Shown: one piece after another, positions 45,846-52,897 of the stretch
How the letters are laid out: each line of letters starts with the position of its first letter
How positions within the stretch are numbered: the stretch's first letter is position 1
Source: Xylophilus ampelinus
GTDB lineage: Bacteria; Pseudomonadota; Gammaproteobacteria; Burkholderiales; Burkholderiaceae_C
Reading direction: 5' to 3'
Length of the DNA stretch: 52,897 nucleotides
NCBI RefSeq assembly: GCF_901875635.1
Contig: NZ_CABFMN010000102.1
Coordinates: 1 to 52,897 of the forward strand
Notes under the pieces: model-generated
Database searches by the model: none
Told to the model about the DNA's origin: nothing
The model's input: only the letters and a program-made list of their open reading frames with translations
Made by a program: the position numbers and the translations under genes

Positions 45846-46979
45846 TCACTCCAGGTTGTATTGCGACTCGCTCGCCGTCAGGCACAGCGACATGGTGATC
45901 GTGCCGCTGCAACCGGTCGACCTCAGGTAGATGGCTGTGCTCAGATTCTTTCGGAAGTAGCGCCAGCCCTGCGCGGCCTGGGCATTCGCCTGATCGACGA
46001 CGCCCTGGCTCATGAACAGCTCGCTGCCAGGGCTGGTTTGGATCGTGTGTTCGAAGGTGGCGGCCTGTGTGGTGTCCTTGACGAACACGTCTTCCCCCCA
46101 GCCATGGCTCGGACGGAACTGCAGCCGCCAGCCCTGCGCGCCCTGCACATTGAGGAAGGCCGCGTAGTCCTGGGCCAGGCTGTCCCAGCGCACAGCCTGC
46201 ACGGCGTACTGGGCCAGCGAGGTGATCTCGCGCATGAAGATCATCTTCGTCGCCGAGCCGAATGTCTCTTCGGTCCACAACCGGTAGCCTTGCTGCCCCA
46301 GCGCATTGGACTGGCTGACATAGCTGTCCAGGGTCTGCGGCACGTCGATCATGGTGTATTCGAAGGCCGTGTCCTTGCTCTTCTGGAACATCACCCAGTT
46401 GACGAAGCCGTTCTGGCTGTCGTTCGCTGTCGAGCCGATCGAGCGCACGAAGGACCAGCCTGCCGCCCCGGCGGCATTGAGTGTGGAAAGCAGGGCCGGA
46501 AAGTAGCTTGCCTCGATGTTCCGGATGTCGAAGGGCACCGCACGCCCCTCGTAGGCGTAGCTCGTCTCCTGATCCTTGACCCACATTTCGACGTGGTCGC
46601 TGGGCGACAGGCCCGGAGCGGTGTAGACAAGCCGATAGCCCTGCGTGCCCTGCTCATTGAGGTGGCTTTGGTACTGCGCCACCGCCGCGCTGGGCGGGTC
46701 GCTCGGTGCAGTCGTAGGCACGAACCCGGGCAGGTAACGGAAGCTCGCATTGACCGCATCAGGGGTCGGGCTCGGAGCGGGACTCGGCGCCGGTGAGGGG
46801 GCTGGACTCGGCGCGGGCGATGGCGAAGGACTCGGCGCGGGCGCGGGCGATGGTGCCGTCGTGACAGGCGGAAAGAACCCGCCACCGCCGCCCCCACCTC
46901 CGCCTCCACCGCAAGCCGTGAGGACAGCCAACGAAATGGCACCCAACGAATGATGAATCGGAGTGAATGAGTGCTTCAT
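45846..46979 (-). CDS. Lipoprotein with poly-Gly and Pro-Ser linkers and five GYR/GWR repeats
   Basis: 377 residues. Signal peptide and lipobox LTAC (C23), immediately followed by eleven glycines, then a PSPAP-type low-complexity linker (about 40-73) encoded by imperfect DNA repeats. The globular part (about 75-377) holds five diverged copies of an LNxxGxxGYR/W unit: LNEQGTQGYRLVY, LNAAGAAGWSFVR, SNALGQQGYRLWT, LNVQGAQGWRLQF and ANAQAAQGWRYFR, each followed by a FExTI/FEYTM-type strand. This resembles DUF4177-like repeats; no function is known to me. It should be membrane-anchored with the repeats held away by the linker. No clear ribosome site precedes ATG 46979. Confidence 0.82.
   Translation of the reverse strand: MKHSFTPIHHSLGAISLAVLTACGGGGGGGGGGGFFPPVTTAPSPAPAPSPSPSPAPSPAPSPAPSPAPSPTPDAVNASFRYLPGFVPTTAPSDPPSAAVAQYQSHLNEQGTQGYRLVYTAPGLSPSDHVEMWVKDQETSYAYEGRAVPFDIRNIEASYFPALLSTLNAAGAAGWSFVRSIGSTANDSQNGFVNWVMFQKSKDTAFEYTMIDVPQTLDSYVSQSNALGQQGYRLWTEETFGSATKMIFMREITSLAQYAVQAVRWDSLAQDYAAFLNVQGAQGWRLQFRPSHGWGEDVFVKDTTQAATFEHTIQTSPGSELFMSQGVVDQANAQAAQGWRYFRKNLSTAIYLRSTGCSGTITMSLCLTASESQYNLE
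46740..46875 (-). repeat. Low-complexity Pro-Ser-Ala coding repeats in the lipoprotein gene
   Basis: Imperfect 6-18-base units around ACTCGGCGCGGGCG on the plus strand encode PSPAP repeats. Such tracts are prone to in-frame length change. It is not a CRISPR: units have no regular spacers. Confidence 0.7.
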
Positions 46980-47561
46980 GTGCGCAATCTGCTGGAGATG
47001 TTCTGCAAGTGGAGTTGTTCAGGGATGCCAGATCTCGCACGAAGGCGAGCCAGGCCCGTGCGGCCCTGCAGGCGGCGCTGTCTCAGCCCGCGCTCGACGG
47101 TCGGCGGCTAACGGACTGCAGCGCCTCTGGCAATTCGCGACGGCCCACTTCGTTGCGACCACCTGGCCTTGGGACTTGCCGCATGCCGGACGGTCGCGGA
47201 CTATCGACAGATCTGGTCCGAGGGTCGGGCTTGCCGCGCGCTCCAGGGTCGGTGGCGCGCACACATCGGTCTTGCCGAATCGATCTACGGACGTGCCGCT
47301 GGCAGCGCCGCGGCGGCGGTGCCGGCGGTCGTGTCGATCATGGCCGCATCCTGCAAGGGACTATTGAAAAAGGGTGGCCGCCCAAGTGCGGATTCACACC
47401 ACGACTGCGATATGCGCTGTTCTGCATTGCGCCAGAATACTTCGCGTGAACCGAAGAGTGAATTAGCACAGATGTGCTAGTGACCGATGCGAGACGGGTG
47501 TGAGGCCGGCCGCCGATCACAATGAATCCGCCTTGTTTCTTCACAACACACGCCCAACGGT
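46980..47561. other. 582-base gap without a convincing gene
   Basis: Divergent region between the lipoprotein (minus) and the hybrid kinase (plus). Short frames of 80-160 codons exist but lack ribosome sites, recognisable motifs or normal composition. The last 130 bases are AT-richer and contain GCACAGATGTGC-like symmetry (about 47467-47478), a likely promoter area for the kinase. A degraded gene cannot be excluded. Confidence 0.4.
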
Positions 47562-49244
47562 ATGGAGACCAACAAAGGCAGACGCTGGACACCAGGAGAT
47601 TTGTTGACCGGCTATTTCCGGCGGCCGGAAGGTGCCGTGTTCGACACAGAACGAGCGCAGGCGATCGTCCGTCTCATCGTCATCCTGGCCATCGCGCTCT
47701 ATGTCGTCCCGATGGCGATCATGGGGGTCATGCCGCGGATCGCCATGCATTTGTTGCTGGCGCTGTACGTGTTCTACGTGCCGTACTCGCTCGGGCTGAT
47801 CTACTGGATCAACCGCCAGCCCGGAAACAAGCCGTTGCGCCGCGCATTGACCATCGGCATGGACTACACGGCCATGGCGTTGACCTTTGGCGTCGGCAGC
47901 GCATCGGTCATGCCGCTGTTTGCCGTCCTGATCTGGGTCACGGTCGGCAACGGCCTGCGGTTCGGAACGTCGTATCTGATCGGTTCGACCGTGCTGGCGC
48001 TGGTGGTGATTGCGATCAGCGCTTTCACCAACGACTACTTGCACGGCGAACCGCACCTGGTGGCCACGCTCGTGGCCACCACGCTCGTCGTACCCGGCTA
48101 CGTCTACATCCTGCAGGACCGCCTCCAGCGTGCGTACAAGGCCGAGCAAGAGGCCAGCCTGTCCAAGTCCCGGTTTCTGGCCCAGGCCAGCCACGACCTG
48201 CGTCAGCCGATCCATGCCATCAGCCTGTTCACGGCCTGCCTGCGCGAGACGGGTCTGCAGCCGAAGGAACTGCAGATGGTCGACAACATCGACCGGTCGC
48301 TGCAGAGCGTGTCGCGGCTGTTCAAGTCGCTGCTGGATGTGTCCACCCTGGACAGCGGCAAAGTGGTGCCGAAGTGGGAAGTGGTGGAGATCGAAAAAAT
48401 ACTGGATGACGTGGTGCGACAGAATGCCGAAGCCGCGAAGCGCAACGGCGGCGCGATCCGGCTCGTCGGCCGCAAATACGTCGTGAGGATCGATCGCGGC
48501 CTGCTGACCACGATGCTTCAGAACATCGTGAACAACGCCGTGAAATATGCGCCCGGCTCCCCCATTCTCATCGGTTGTCGCCGCAGAGGCGCCACACTGG
48601 CCATCGAGGTCTATGACCAGGGGCCGGGCATCGACGCCGCACACCAAGACCGGGTGTTCGATGAGTTCTACCAGGTGCGCCAGCGTGGCGACCGTGACCT
48701 GGAAGGGGTCGGACTGGGTTTGCCGATCGTCCGGCGCCTTTCCACATTGCTGAGCCTCAAAGTGGCCCTGCGCTCGCAGGTAGGGCATGGAACGCGTGTG
48801 CGCATCGAAGGCTTGCGGTTGGTCGACCGCCAGCGCCCCCGCCATGGGCCGCAGGACGCGGAGACACCACGCGCACATGCCGGCATCTGGGGCATGAAGG
48901 TGCTCCTTGTGGAAGACGATGCCGCCGTGCTGGCGGCCACGGCGAGCCTGTTGGAGAAATGGGGATGCGAGGTTCAGGCAGAGCTCGCCATTCCCACGGC
49001 GTCGGCCCCCTGCGACCTGCTGGTGACCGACTATGACCTCGGCGGCGGCGTGACGGGTACCGAGTGCATCGCCGTGGTCCGGGCCCAGCTGGGTTGGCAG
49101 GTGCCTGGGGTGATCATGAGCGGCCACGACGAAGCCCGCGTGCGCGAGGACCTGGGCGATGCGGATATCCCGATCATGTCCAAACCCGTGCAGCCCAGCG
49201 AGCTGCGTTCGATTCTCTCGTCCAGGGCCCTGGACCTGGCCTGA
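47562..49244 (+). CDS. Hybrid sensor histidine kinase with multi-helix membrane sensor and receiver domain
   Basis: 560 residues. The N-terminal sensor is embedded in the membrane: five to six helices between about residues 33 and 185, with almost no periplasmic loop, after a cytoplasmic FDTERAQAIVRL lead reminiscent of RpfC-type sensors. Then phosphoacceptor box QASHDLRQPIHAI (H211), N-box MLQNIVNNAVKYAP, DQGPGID, GVGLGLPIV and FDEFYQVRQ; the receiver from about 446 has LLVEDD, D490 in LLVTDYDLGG and SKPVQP. The kinase core belongs to the same subfamily as those at 11510 and 14746, but no binding-protein gene is adjacent. It ends five bases from the convergent stop of a LuxR-type regulator, the probable partner. 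A ligand is not predictable. Confidence 0.9.
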   Translation: METNKGRRWTPGDLLTGYFRRPEGAVFDTERAQAIVRLIVILAIALYVVPMAIMGVMPRIAMHLLLALYVFYVPYSLGLIYWINRQPGNKPLRRALTIGMDYTAMALTFGVGSASVMPLFAVLIWVTVGNGLRFGTSYLIGSTVLALVVIAISAFTNDYLHGEPHLVATLVATTLVVPGYVYILQDRLQRAYKAEQEASLSKSRFLAQASHDLRQPIHAISLFTACLRETGLQPKELQMVDNIDRSLQSVSRLFKSLLDVSTLDSGKVVPKWEVVEIEKILDDVVRQNAEAAKRNGGAIRLVGRKYVVRIDRGLLTTMLQNIVNNAVKYAPGSPILIGCRRRGATLAIEVYDQGPGIDAAHQDRVFDEFYQVRQRGDRDLEGVGLGLPIVRRLSTLLSLKVALRSQVGHGTRVRIEGLRLVDRQRPRHGPQDAETPRAHAGIWGMKVLLVEDDAAVLAATASLLEKWGCEVQAELAIPTASAPCDLLVTDYDLGGGVTGTECIAVVRAQLGWQVPGVIMSGHDEARVREDLGDADIPIMSKPVQPSELRSILSSRALDLA

Positions 49245-49249
49245 GCGCG

Positions 49250-49888
49250 CTAAGGCCTCAGCAGGCCTTCCGCCACGGCCCTGGTCACGGCCGCCGAGCG
49301 GGTATTCACGCCGAGGGCTCGGAACAGTGCCGAGACGTGGATGCGGACAGTGAACGGCGAGATGTCGAGCGCCCGCGCGATCTCCTTGTTCGTCCGTCCG
49401 GTCGCGATGTGCTGCAGAACCGCCAGTTGCCGGTCACTCAGAAGAGGGCCTTCGCCGGCGGCGATGGCCTCGGCCGCTGGTGCATTGATCACCTGCTCTC
49501 CCTGCCGAACCGCTCTCAGAGCCGCGACCATATCGGCCGGCGCGACGGCCTTGCCGATGTAGCCGTTGACGCCACAGGCCATGACGGCATCGATCGTGGC
49601 CCGGTCTTCGGCCATGGTCACGATGACGATGGCCGAGCGATCGAACTCACGGCGCAGCGCAGGCAGTTCCAACTTGATGTTCTGGCGGGCGAAGCACAGG
49701 TCGAGCACCAGCATGCTCGGCGGGGACTGCAGGTCGCGCGCAAGCGCCAGGGCGCCCTGGAAGGTATCGGCAGGCAGCAGGCGGGCGTCGGGAGCGACAA
49801 CCTGGATCAGGGCACACAGACCGTCGCGGAACACCGGATGGTCATCGGCAACGACGATGGTTTCGGACGGCAATCGCCAAGGTCTCAC
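49250..49888 (-). CDS. NarL/LuxR-family response regulator
   Basis: 212 residues. Receiver domain (about 10-125) with VVADDHPVFRDGL, phospho-acceptor aspartate in MLVLDLCFA (about residue 63), VTMAED and GYIGKAVAP with the conserved lysine; then a LuxR helix-turn-helix (about 148-205) with LSDRQLAVLQHIATGRTNKEIARAL and SPFTVRIHVSALFRALGVNTR. GTG 49888 is the best start, but it lacks a clear ribosome site; TTG 49873 is possible. Tail to tail with the hybrid kinase, which probably phosphorylates it. It is the only DNA-binding response regulator in the window and so a candidate partner for the kinases at 11510 and 14746 as well. Confidence 0.9.
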   Translation of the reverse strand: MRPWRLPSETIVVADDHPVFRDGLCALIQVVAPDARLLPADTFQGALALARDLQSPPSMLVLDLCFARQNIKLELPALRREFDRSAIVIVTMAEDRATIDAVMACGVNGYIGKAVAPADMVAALRAVRQGEQVINAPAAEAIAAGEGPLLSDRQLAVLQHIATGRTNKEIARALDISPFTVRIHVSALFRALGVNTRSAAVTRAVAEGLLRP

Positions 49889-50090
49889 TCAATATTATTG
49901 AAGTCACATCGGGAACATCTGCGATCTTCGAGGTCGGCATGCTGTCCCGACTTGATGCAGGCAGATGATGCCGCGACTTTATCCCCCTGGGCCGAGCACA
50001 GGCTTGCGTCATCAAACCTGCGCGCGGAAAGTTCGAGAGCACGACGCGGCCGAAGCTTGTCCGCGGGCGTTCTTCGTTCTTCTGGTCCTG
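49889..50090. promoter_or_regulatory. Upstream region of the LuxR-type regulator
   Basis: 202 bases without a gene between the LuxR-type regulator (start side) and the ABC permease (stop side). An AT-rich near-palindrome TCAATATTATTGA at about 49889-49901 lies directly against the regulator start and may be its -10 or an autoregulatory operator. Confidence 0.4.
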
Positions 50091-51011
50091 TCAGCCCGTG
50101 AAAGGCTTGGTCAGCGCCGCGGGTGCGACCTGGCGGCCGACCAGGCCTCCGACCGCCAGCAGCGCGAGCACGTAGGGCAGCGCGATCAGCAGCGCGCTCG
50201 GTACTTCGAGTCCCATGGCGGGCAGCTGGAACTGCAGCGCCGTCGCGGCCCCGAACAGGCAGCAGGCCATCACGGTGCGGCCCAGGCGCCAGTTGCCGAA
50301 GATCACCGCGGCGATGGCGAGGTACCCGGCACCGCTCGTCATCCCCTCGGTGAAGGTATGGATGTCGCCGATCGACAGGAAGCAGCCTGCCAGGGCCGAC
50401 ATGAAGCCGGTGAACAGCACGGCGCCGTAGCGGATGCGCCTGACCTTCAGGCCGGAATGGCTGGCCGCCTGGGGCGCGGTGCCGGCGGCGTGAAGGGCCA
50501 GGCCGAGCGCGGTGGAGCGCAGGACCCAGCCCACGAGCAGCACCAGCACCACGGCGGCATAGAGCAGCCAGGTCTGCCGGAAGACCTGCTCGCCGAGGTG
50601 CGGGATCTGCGACAGGCCCGGCGGTGCCCACTGGCCCAGGCCGGGAATCTCGGCGCGTGAGCGGCTGCCGAACAGCGCCCGGTAGCCCAGCGTGGTCGCA
50701 CCGAGCACCAGGATGTTGATGCCGATGCCGGTCACGATCTGGTTGGCGCGCAGCGTGATGCTGAGGAAGGCCTGCAGCCAGGCGATGGGAAGCACGCACA
50801 GCACGCCGCATAGCAGCCCCGCCAGCGGCGAGCCGGTGGCCCACGATGCCGCGGCGCCGCCGAAGGCGCCGGCCAGCATGAGGCCCTCCACGCTCATGTT
50901 GAGCACGCCGGCCCGCTCGCTCACGAGTTCGCCGGTGGCTGCCAGCAGCAGCGGCGCCGCGAGGCGGATGCTCGAGCCGACGAACACGGCGGCCAGTTCG
51001 GGATCGATCAT
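50091..51011 (-). CDS. ABC importer permease, sugar/nucleoside type (second permease)
   Basis: 306 residues, eight to ten hydrophobic helices. Belongs to the BPD_transp_2 family used by nucleoside and simple-sugar importers: SSIRLAAPLLLAATGELVSERAGVLNMSVEGLMLAGAF, LRANQIVTGIGINILVLG and SGLKVRRIRYGAVLFTGFMSALAG are typical, the first being close to NupQ/YufQ-like permeases. ATG 51011 overlaps the stop of the first permease by 4 bases. It is the last gene of the transcript, and no substrate-binding protein is visible, so the substrate remains open; a BmpA-type binding protein would be expected upstream. Confidence 0.9.
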   Translation of the reverse strand: MIDPELAAVFVGSSIRLAAPLLLAATGELVSERAGVLNMSVEGLMLAGAFGGAAASWATGSPLAGLLCGVLCVLPIAWLQAFLSITLRANQIVTGIGINILVLGATTLGYRALFGSRSRAEIPGLGQWAPPGLSQIPHLGEQVFRQTWLLYAAVVLVLLVGWVLRSTALGLALHAAGTAPQAASHSGLKVRRIRYGAVLFTGFMSALAGCFLSIGDIHTFTEGMTSGAGYLAIAAVIFGNWRLGRTVMACCLFGAATALQFQLPAMGLEVPSALLIALPYVLALLAVGGLVGRQVAPAALTKPFTG

Positions 51012-52090
51012 GTCCTTCGCGCCTCCATGCGCTGAACGCCGAGCGCGGCACCGGCGAGCATCACGATGATCAGGCCCTGGATCACGACGACCAGCGCCGT
51101 GGGCACCTGCGCCACCATCTCCATGTTGATCCCGCCCGAGCGCAGGAAGCCGAACAGCAGCGCACCGGCGATCACGCCGGGCACCGAGCCGCGCGCCAGC
51201 AGGCCCACGACCAGGCCGTCGAAGCCGTAGCCCGACGAGAAGCCCGCCTTGAGCGTGTATTGCTCGCCCTGCAGCATGAACGCGCCCGCCAGCCCGCCGA
51301 AGGCACCGGCCGCACAGAGCGCGCCGATGGCGAGCCGGTCGATGGCCATGCCGGCGCGCCGCGCGGCGCGCGGGTTGAGTCCTGCCGCGCGCAGCTGCAG
51401 GCCCGTCACGGTGCGGTTCAGCAACACGGCCACCGCCACCGCCAGCACCACGCCGAGCAGCAGGCCGATGTGCAGCGGCGTGCCGGCATCGCCGGTGAGC
51501 AGCGGCAGCTGCGTTGACACGGGAATCTCCAGCGACTCCGGCAGCGTGGCGCTGCTCGTCATCGGCCGGCGCAGCAGGTGCTCGGACTGCACGCTGCCGT
51601 ACACCATCCAGATCGCGATGAAGGACAGCAGCAAGGTGGCGATGACCTCGTTGGTCCCCATCCTGACACGCAGCACGCCGGCGATGCCGCCCCAGAACGC
51701 ACCTGCCGCGCAGGCGCCGAGCATCGGGACGATGAAGGCCAATCCCCATGGAAGCTGTGCCACGACCGGCCACAGTGCGAGTGCCGTGGCGGTGATGCCG
51801 CCGACGGCGATCTGCCCCTCGCCGCCCACGTTCGTGAGGTTGGCACGCTCCGCCACGATGAAGCCCAGCCCCACCAGCATGAGCACCAGCGCGCGGTTGA
51901 TCGAGGCCGCCAGCGCATACGCCGATCCCCACGCGCCTTCGGCAAATGCGGCCACGGCATCGCCGACGGGCACACCGAGTGCGGCGATCAGCAATGCGCC
52001 GACGCCGAAGGCCGCCAGCACCGCAGCCACCGAGACCTGCAGCGCGGGAGCGGGTCGCAGCCGCGGCCAGACACGGGCCAGGGCGTTCAT
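51008..52090 (-). CDS. ABC importer permease, sugar/nucleoside type (first permease)
   Basis: 360 residues, about ten helices. NupP/YufP-like: INRALVLMLVGLGFIVAERANLTNVGGEGQIAVGG, FWGGIAGVLRVRMGTNEVIATLLLSFIAIW, LRAAGLNPRAARRAGM (coupling-helix region EAA-like) and SSGYGFDGLVVGLLARGSVPG. The two permeases form the heterodimeric channel in the inner membrane. Both ends overlap neighbours by 4 bases (ATPase upstream, second permease downstream), so the three genes are tightly coupled. Confidence 0.92.
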   Translation of the reverse strand: MNALARVWPRLRPAPALQVSVAAVLAAFGVGALLIAALGVPVGDAVAAFAEGAWGSAYALAASINRALVLMLVGLGFIVAERANLTNVGGEGQIAVGGITATALALWPVVAQLPWGLAFIVPMLGACAAGAFWGGIAGVLRVRMGTNEVIATLLLSFIAIWMVYGSVQSEHLLRRPMTSSATLPESLEIPVSTQLPLLTGDAGTPLHIGLLLGVVLAVAVAVLLNRTVTGLQLRAAGLNPRAARRAGMAIDRLAIGALCAAGAFGGLAGAFMLQGEQYTLKAGFSSGYGFDGLVVGLLARGSVPGVIAGALLFGFLRSGGINMEMVAQVPTALVVVIQGLIIVMLAGAALGVQRMEARRT

Positions 52091-52897
52091 GCGGCCACCT
52101 CCTCTACTTCGTGTTCTTCATCGCTTCGATGCCCGGCCATCCAGGCACCGATGCGCGCCCGGTCCGCGCCGGCCGTCGGGCATGTGCCCATCACGCGGCC
52201 GCGGTACAGCACCAGCACGCGGTCGGCGACGCTCAGCAGTTCGTCGAGCTCCGACGAGATAAGCAGCACGCCCACCCCGCGGTCTGCCGCCGCGCGGACA
52301 TGGCCGTAGACGGCCTCGACCGCGCCGACATCGAGGCCGCGCGTGGGTTGCGCTGCCAGCAGGAAGCGCAGGCGCTCGAGCGTGAGTTCGCGCGCCAGCA
52401 CCGCCTTCTGCTGATTGCCCCCCGAGAGGCCGCCGAACGGCACGTCGGGACTGGCGGCGCGCACGTCGTAGCGCTGCATGAGGGCGAGCGCCTCGCGGCG
52501 CATCGCGGCACGGTCGAACAGCCCCCAGCGCCGGAACCGGCCCAGGCGGTCCAGCAGGATGTTCTCCGCGACGCTCATGCCCGTCACGCAGCCCAGGGCG
52601 TGCCGGTCTTCGGGCACCACGCCGCAGCCGGCTGCTCTCAGCTCGCGCGGCGTGGCACCCGTCATGTCCTCGCCGCAGATGAAGTAGCGGCCTTCGGTGG
52701 GACGCAGCATGCCCGAAAGCACCGCCCCGAGCTCGCTCTGGCCGTTGCCCTCGACACCCGCGATGGCGACGATTTCGCCGGGCTCGAGCAGCAGGGTGAA
52801 ATTGTCCAGGCGCACCACGCCGTCGGCATCGCGCACCGTGAGTCCGTCGGCCAGCAGCGCCGCCTCGCGCCCAGGGCCGCCCGGTGCCGGCGCCGGC
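52087..52897 (-). CDS. ABC importer ATPase, two-domain sugar/nucleoside type, 5' end beyond window
   Basis: Only the C-terminal 270 residues or so are in the window; they form the second nucleotide-binding domain of a duplicated ATPase. Seen: the relaxed Walker A GVEGNGQSEL of second domains in this family, VPEDRHALGCVTGMSVAENI, signature LSGGNQQKAVLARELTLE, Walker B-like LLAAQPTRGLDVGA, and LLISSELDELLSVADRVLVLYRGRVMG. Q in place of the usual acidic residue after Walker B (AAQPTRGLD) is common in such domains. The N-terminal domain lies to the right of the window. NupO/YufO-like by overall pattern; purine nucleoside import is plausible but unproven. Confidence 0.9.
   Translation of the reverse strand, partial: PAPAPGGPGREAALLADGLTVRDADGVVRLDNFTLLLEPGEIVAIAGVEGNGQSELGAVLSGMLRPTEGRYFICGEDMTGATPRELRAAGCGVVPEDRHALGCVTGMSVAENILLDRLGRFRRWGLFDRAAMRREALALMQRYDVRAASPDVPFGGLSGGNQQKAVLARELTLERLRFLLAAQPTRGLDVGAVEAVYGHVRAAADRGVGVLLISSELDELLSVADRVLVLYRGRVMGTCPTAGADRARIGAWMAGHRSDEEHEVEEVAA

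Noticed and set aside
46740..46875. Short DNA repeats as a possible CRISPR array
   Set aside because: Units are 6-18 bases, irregular, without spacers, and encode the Pro-Ser linker of a lipoprotein.
47169..47480. 103-codon frame in the gap before the third kinase
   Set aside because: No ribosome site, no motif, and two other frames overlap it equally well.

Overview
The window is very GC-rich, chromosomal-looking DNA from a betaproteobacterium, most likely a Comamonadaceae member close to Variovorax. This is inferred from gene content, from many 4-base ATGA/GTGA start-stop overlaps, and from two repeat types I recognise from that family: the palindrome with CTTTCTTTTG arms, and the short element containing ATAGCTGCTTGCGC. 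No tRNA, rRNA, CRISPR array, insertion sequence or prophage was seen.

Layout. (1) 1-9132, minus strand: part of a type VI secretion (T6SS) locus, transcribed tssK, then a 904-base repeat island, then tssL-tssM-tagF and a membrane Ser/Thr kinase that runs off the left edge. (2) 9277-16740: a sensory cluster. Two tandem PhnD-like periplasmic binding proteins lie divergent from a hybrid histidine kinase, followed by a third binding protein overlapping a second hybrid kinase. No transporter permease or DNA-binding response regulator is present there. (3) 16838-29066: a putative surface-exoprotein locus. A minus-strand operon encodes an exported TPR-CHAT protease-like protein, a TpsB outer-membrane transporter, a 1842-residue TpsA exoprotein, a radical SAM enzyme and a glycosyltransferase; a second glycosyltransferase converges on it. 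(4) 29238-38039: katE with a strong terminator and a small membrane protein upstream, a transglutaminase-like protein, the Ku/LigD end-joining pair, an aspartoacylase-family hydrolase and a small hydrophilic protein. (5) 38061-45731: housekeeping genes (rpe, apaG, a CPA2 antiporter, a YbdK-type ligase, thiL, pgpA, pncC, an NTF2-like protein, a small acetyltransferase, an SDR). (6) 45846-49888: a repeat-containing lipoprotein, a third hybrid histidine kinase, and a LuxR-type regulator tail to tail with it. (7) 50091-52897: a sugar/nucleoside-type ABC importer (two permeases and a partial ATPase).

How it may fit together. A TAGGCC-based motif recurs in the leaders of tssK, the second binding-protein/kinase operon and the CHAT/TPS operon. 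A 15-mer (GCTAGGCCRTCCGGC) is shared at 9208-9222 and 13514-13528, and an identical 10-mer at 9231-9240 and 13585-13594. This suggests, but does not prove, that one regulator co-controls T6SS, periplasmic sensing and exoprotein display. The most unusual assembly is the CHAT-TpsB-TpsA-radical SAM-glycosyltransferase operon. Separately, a short family repeat occurs five times in the window, once in frame inside thiL and once supplying the stop codon of ligD.
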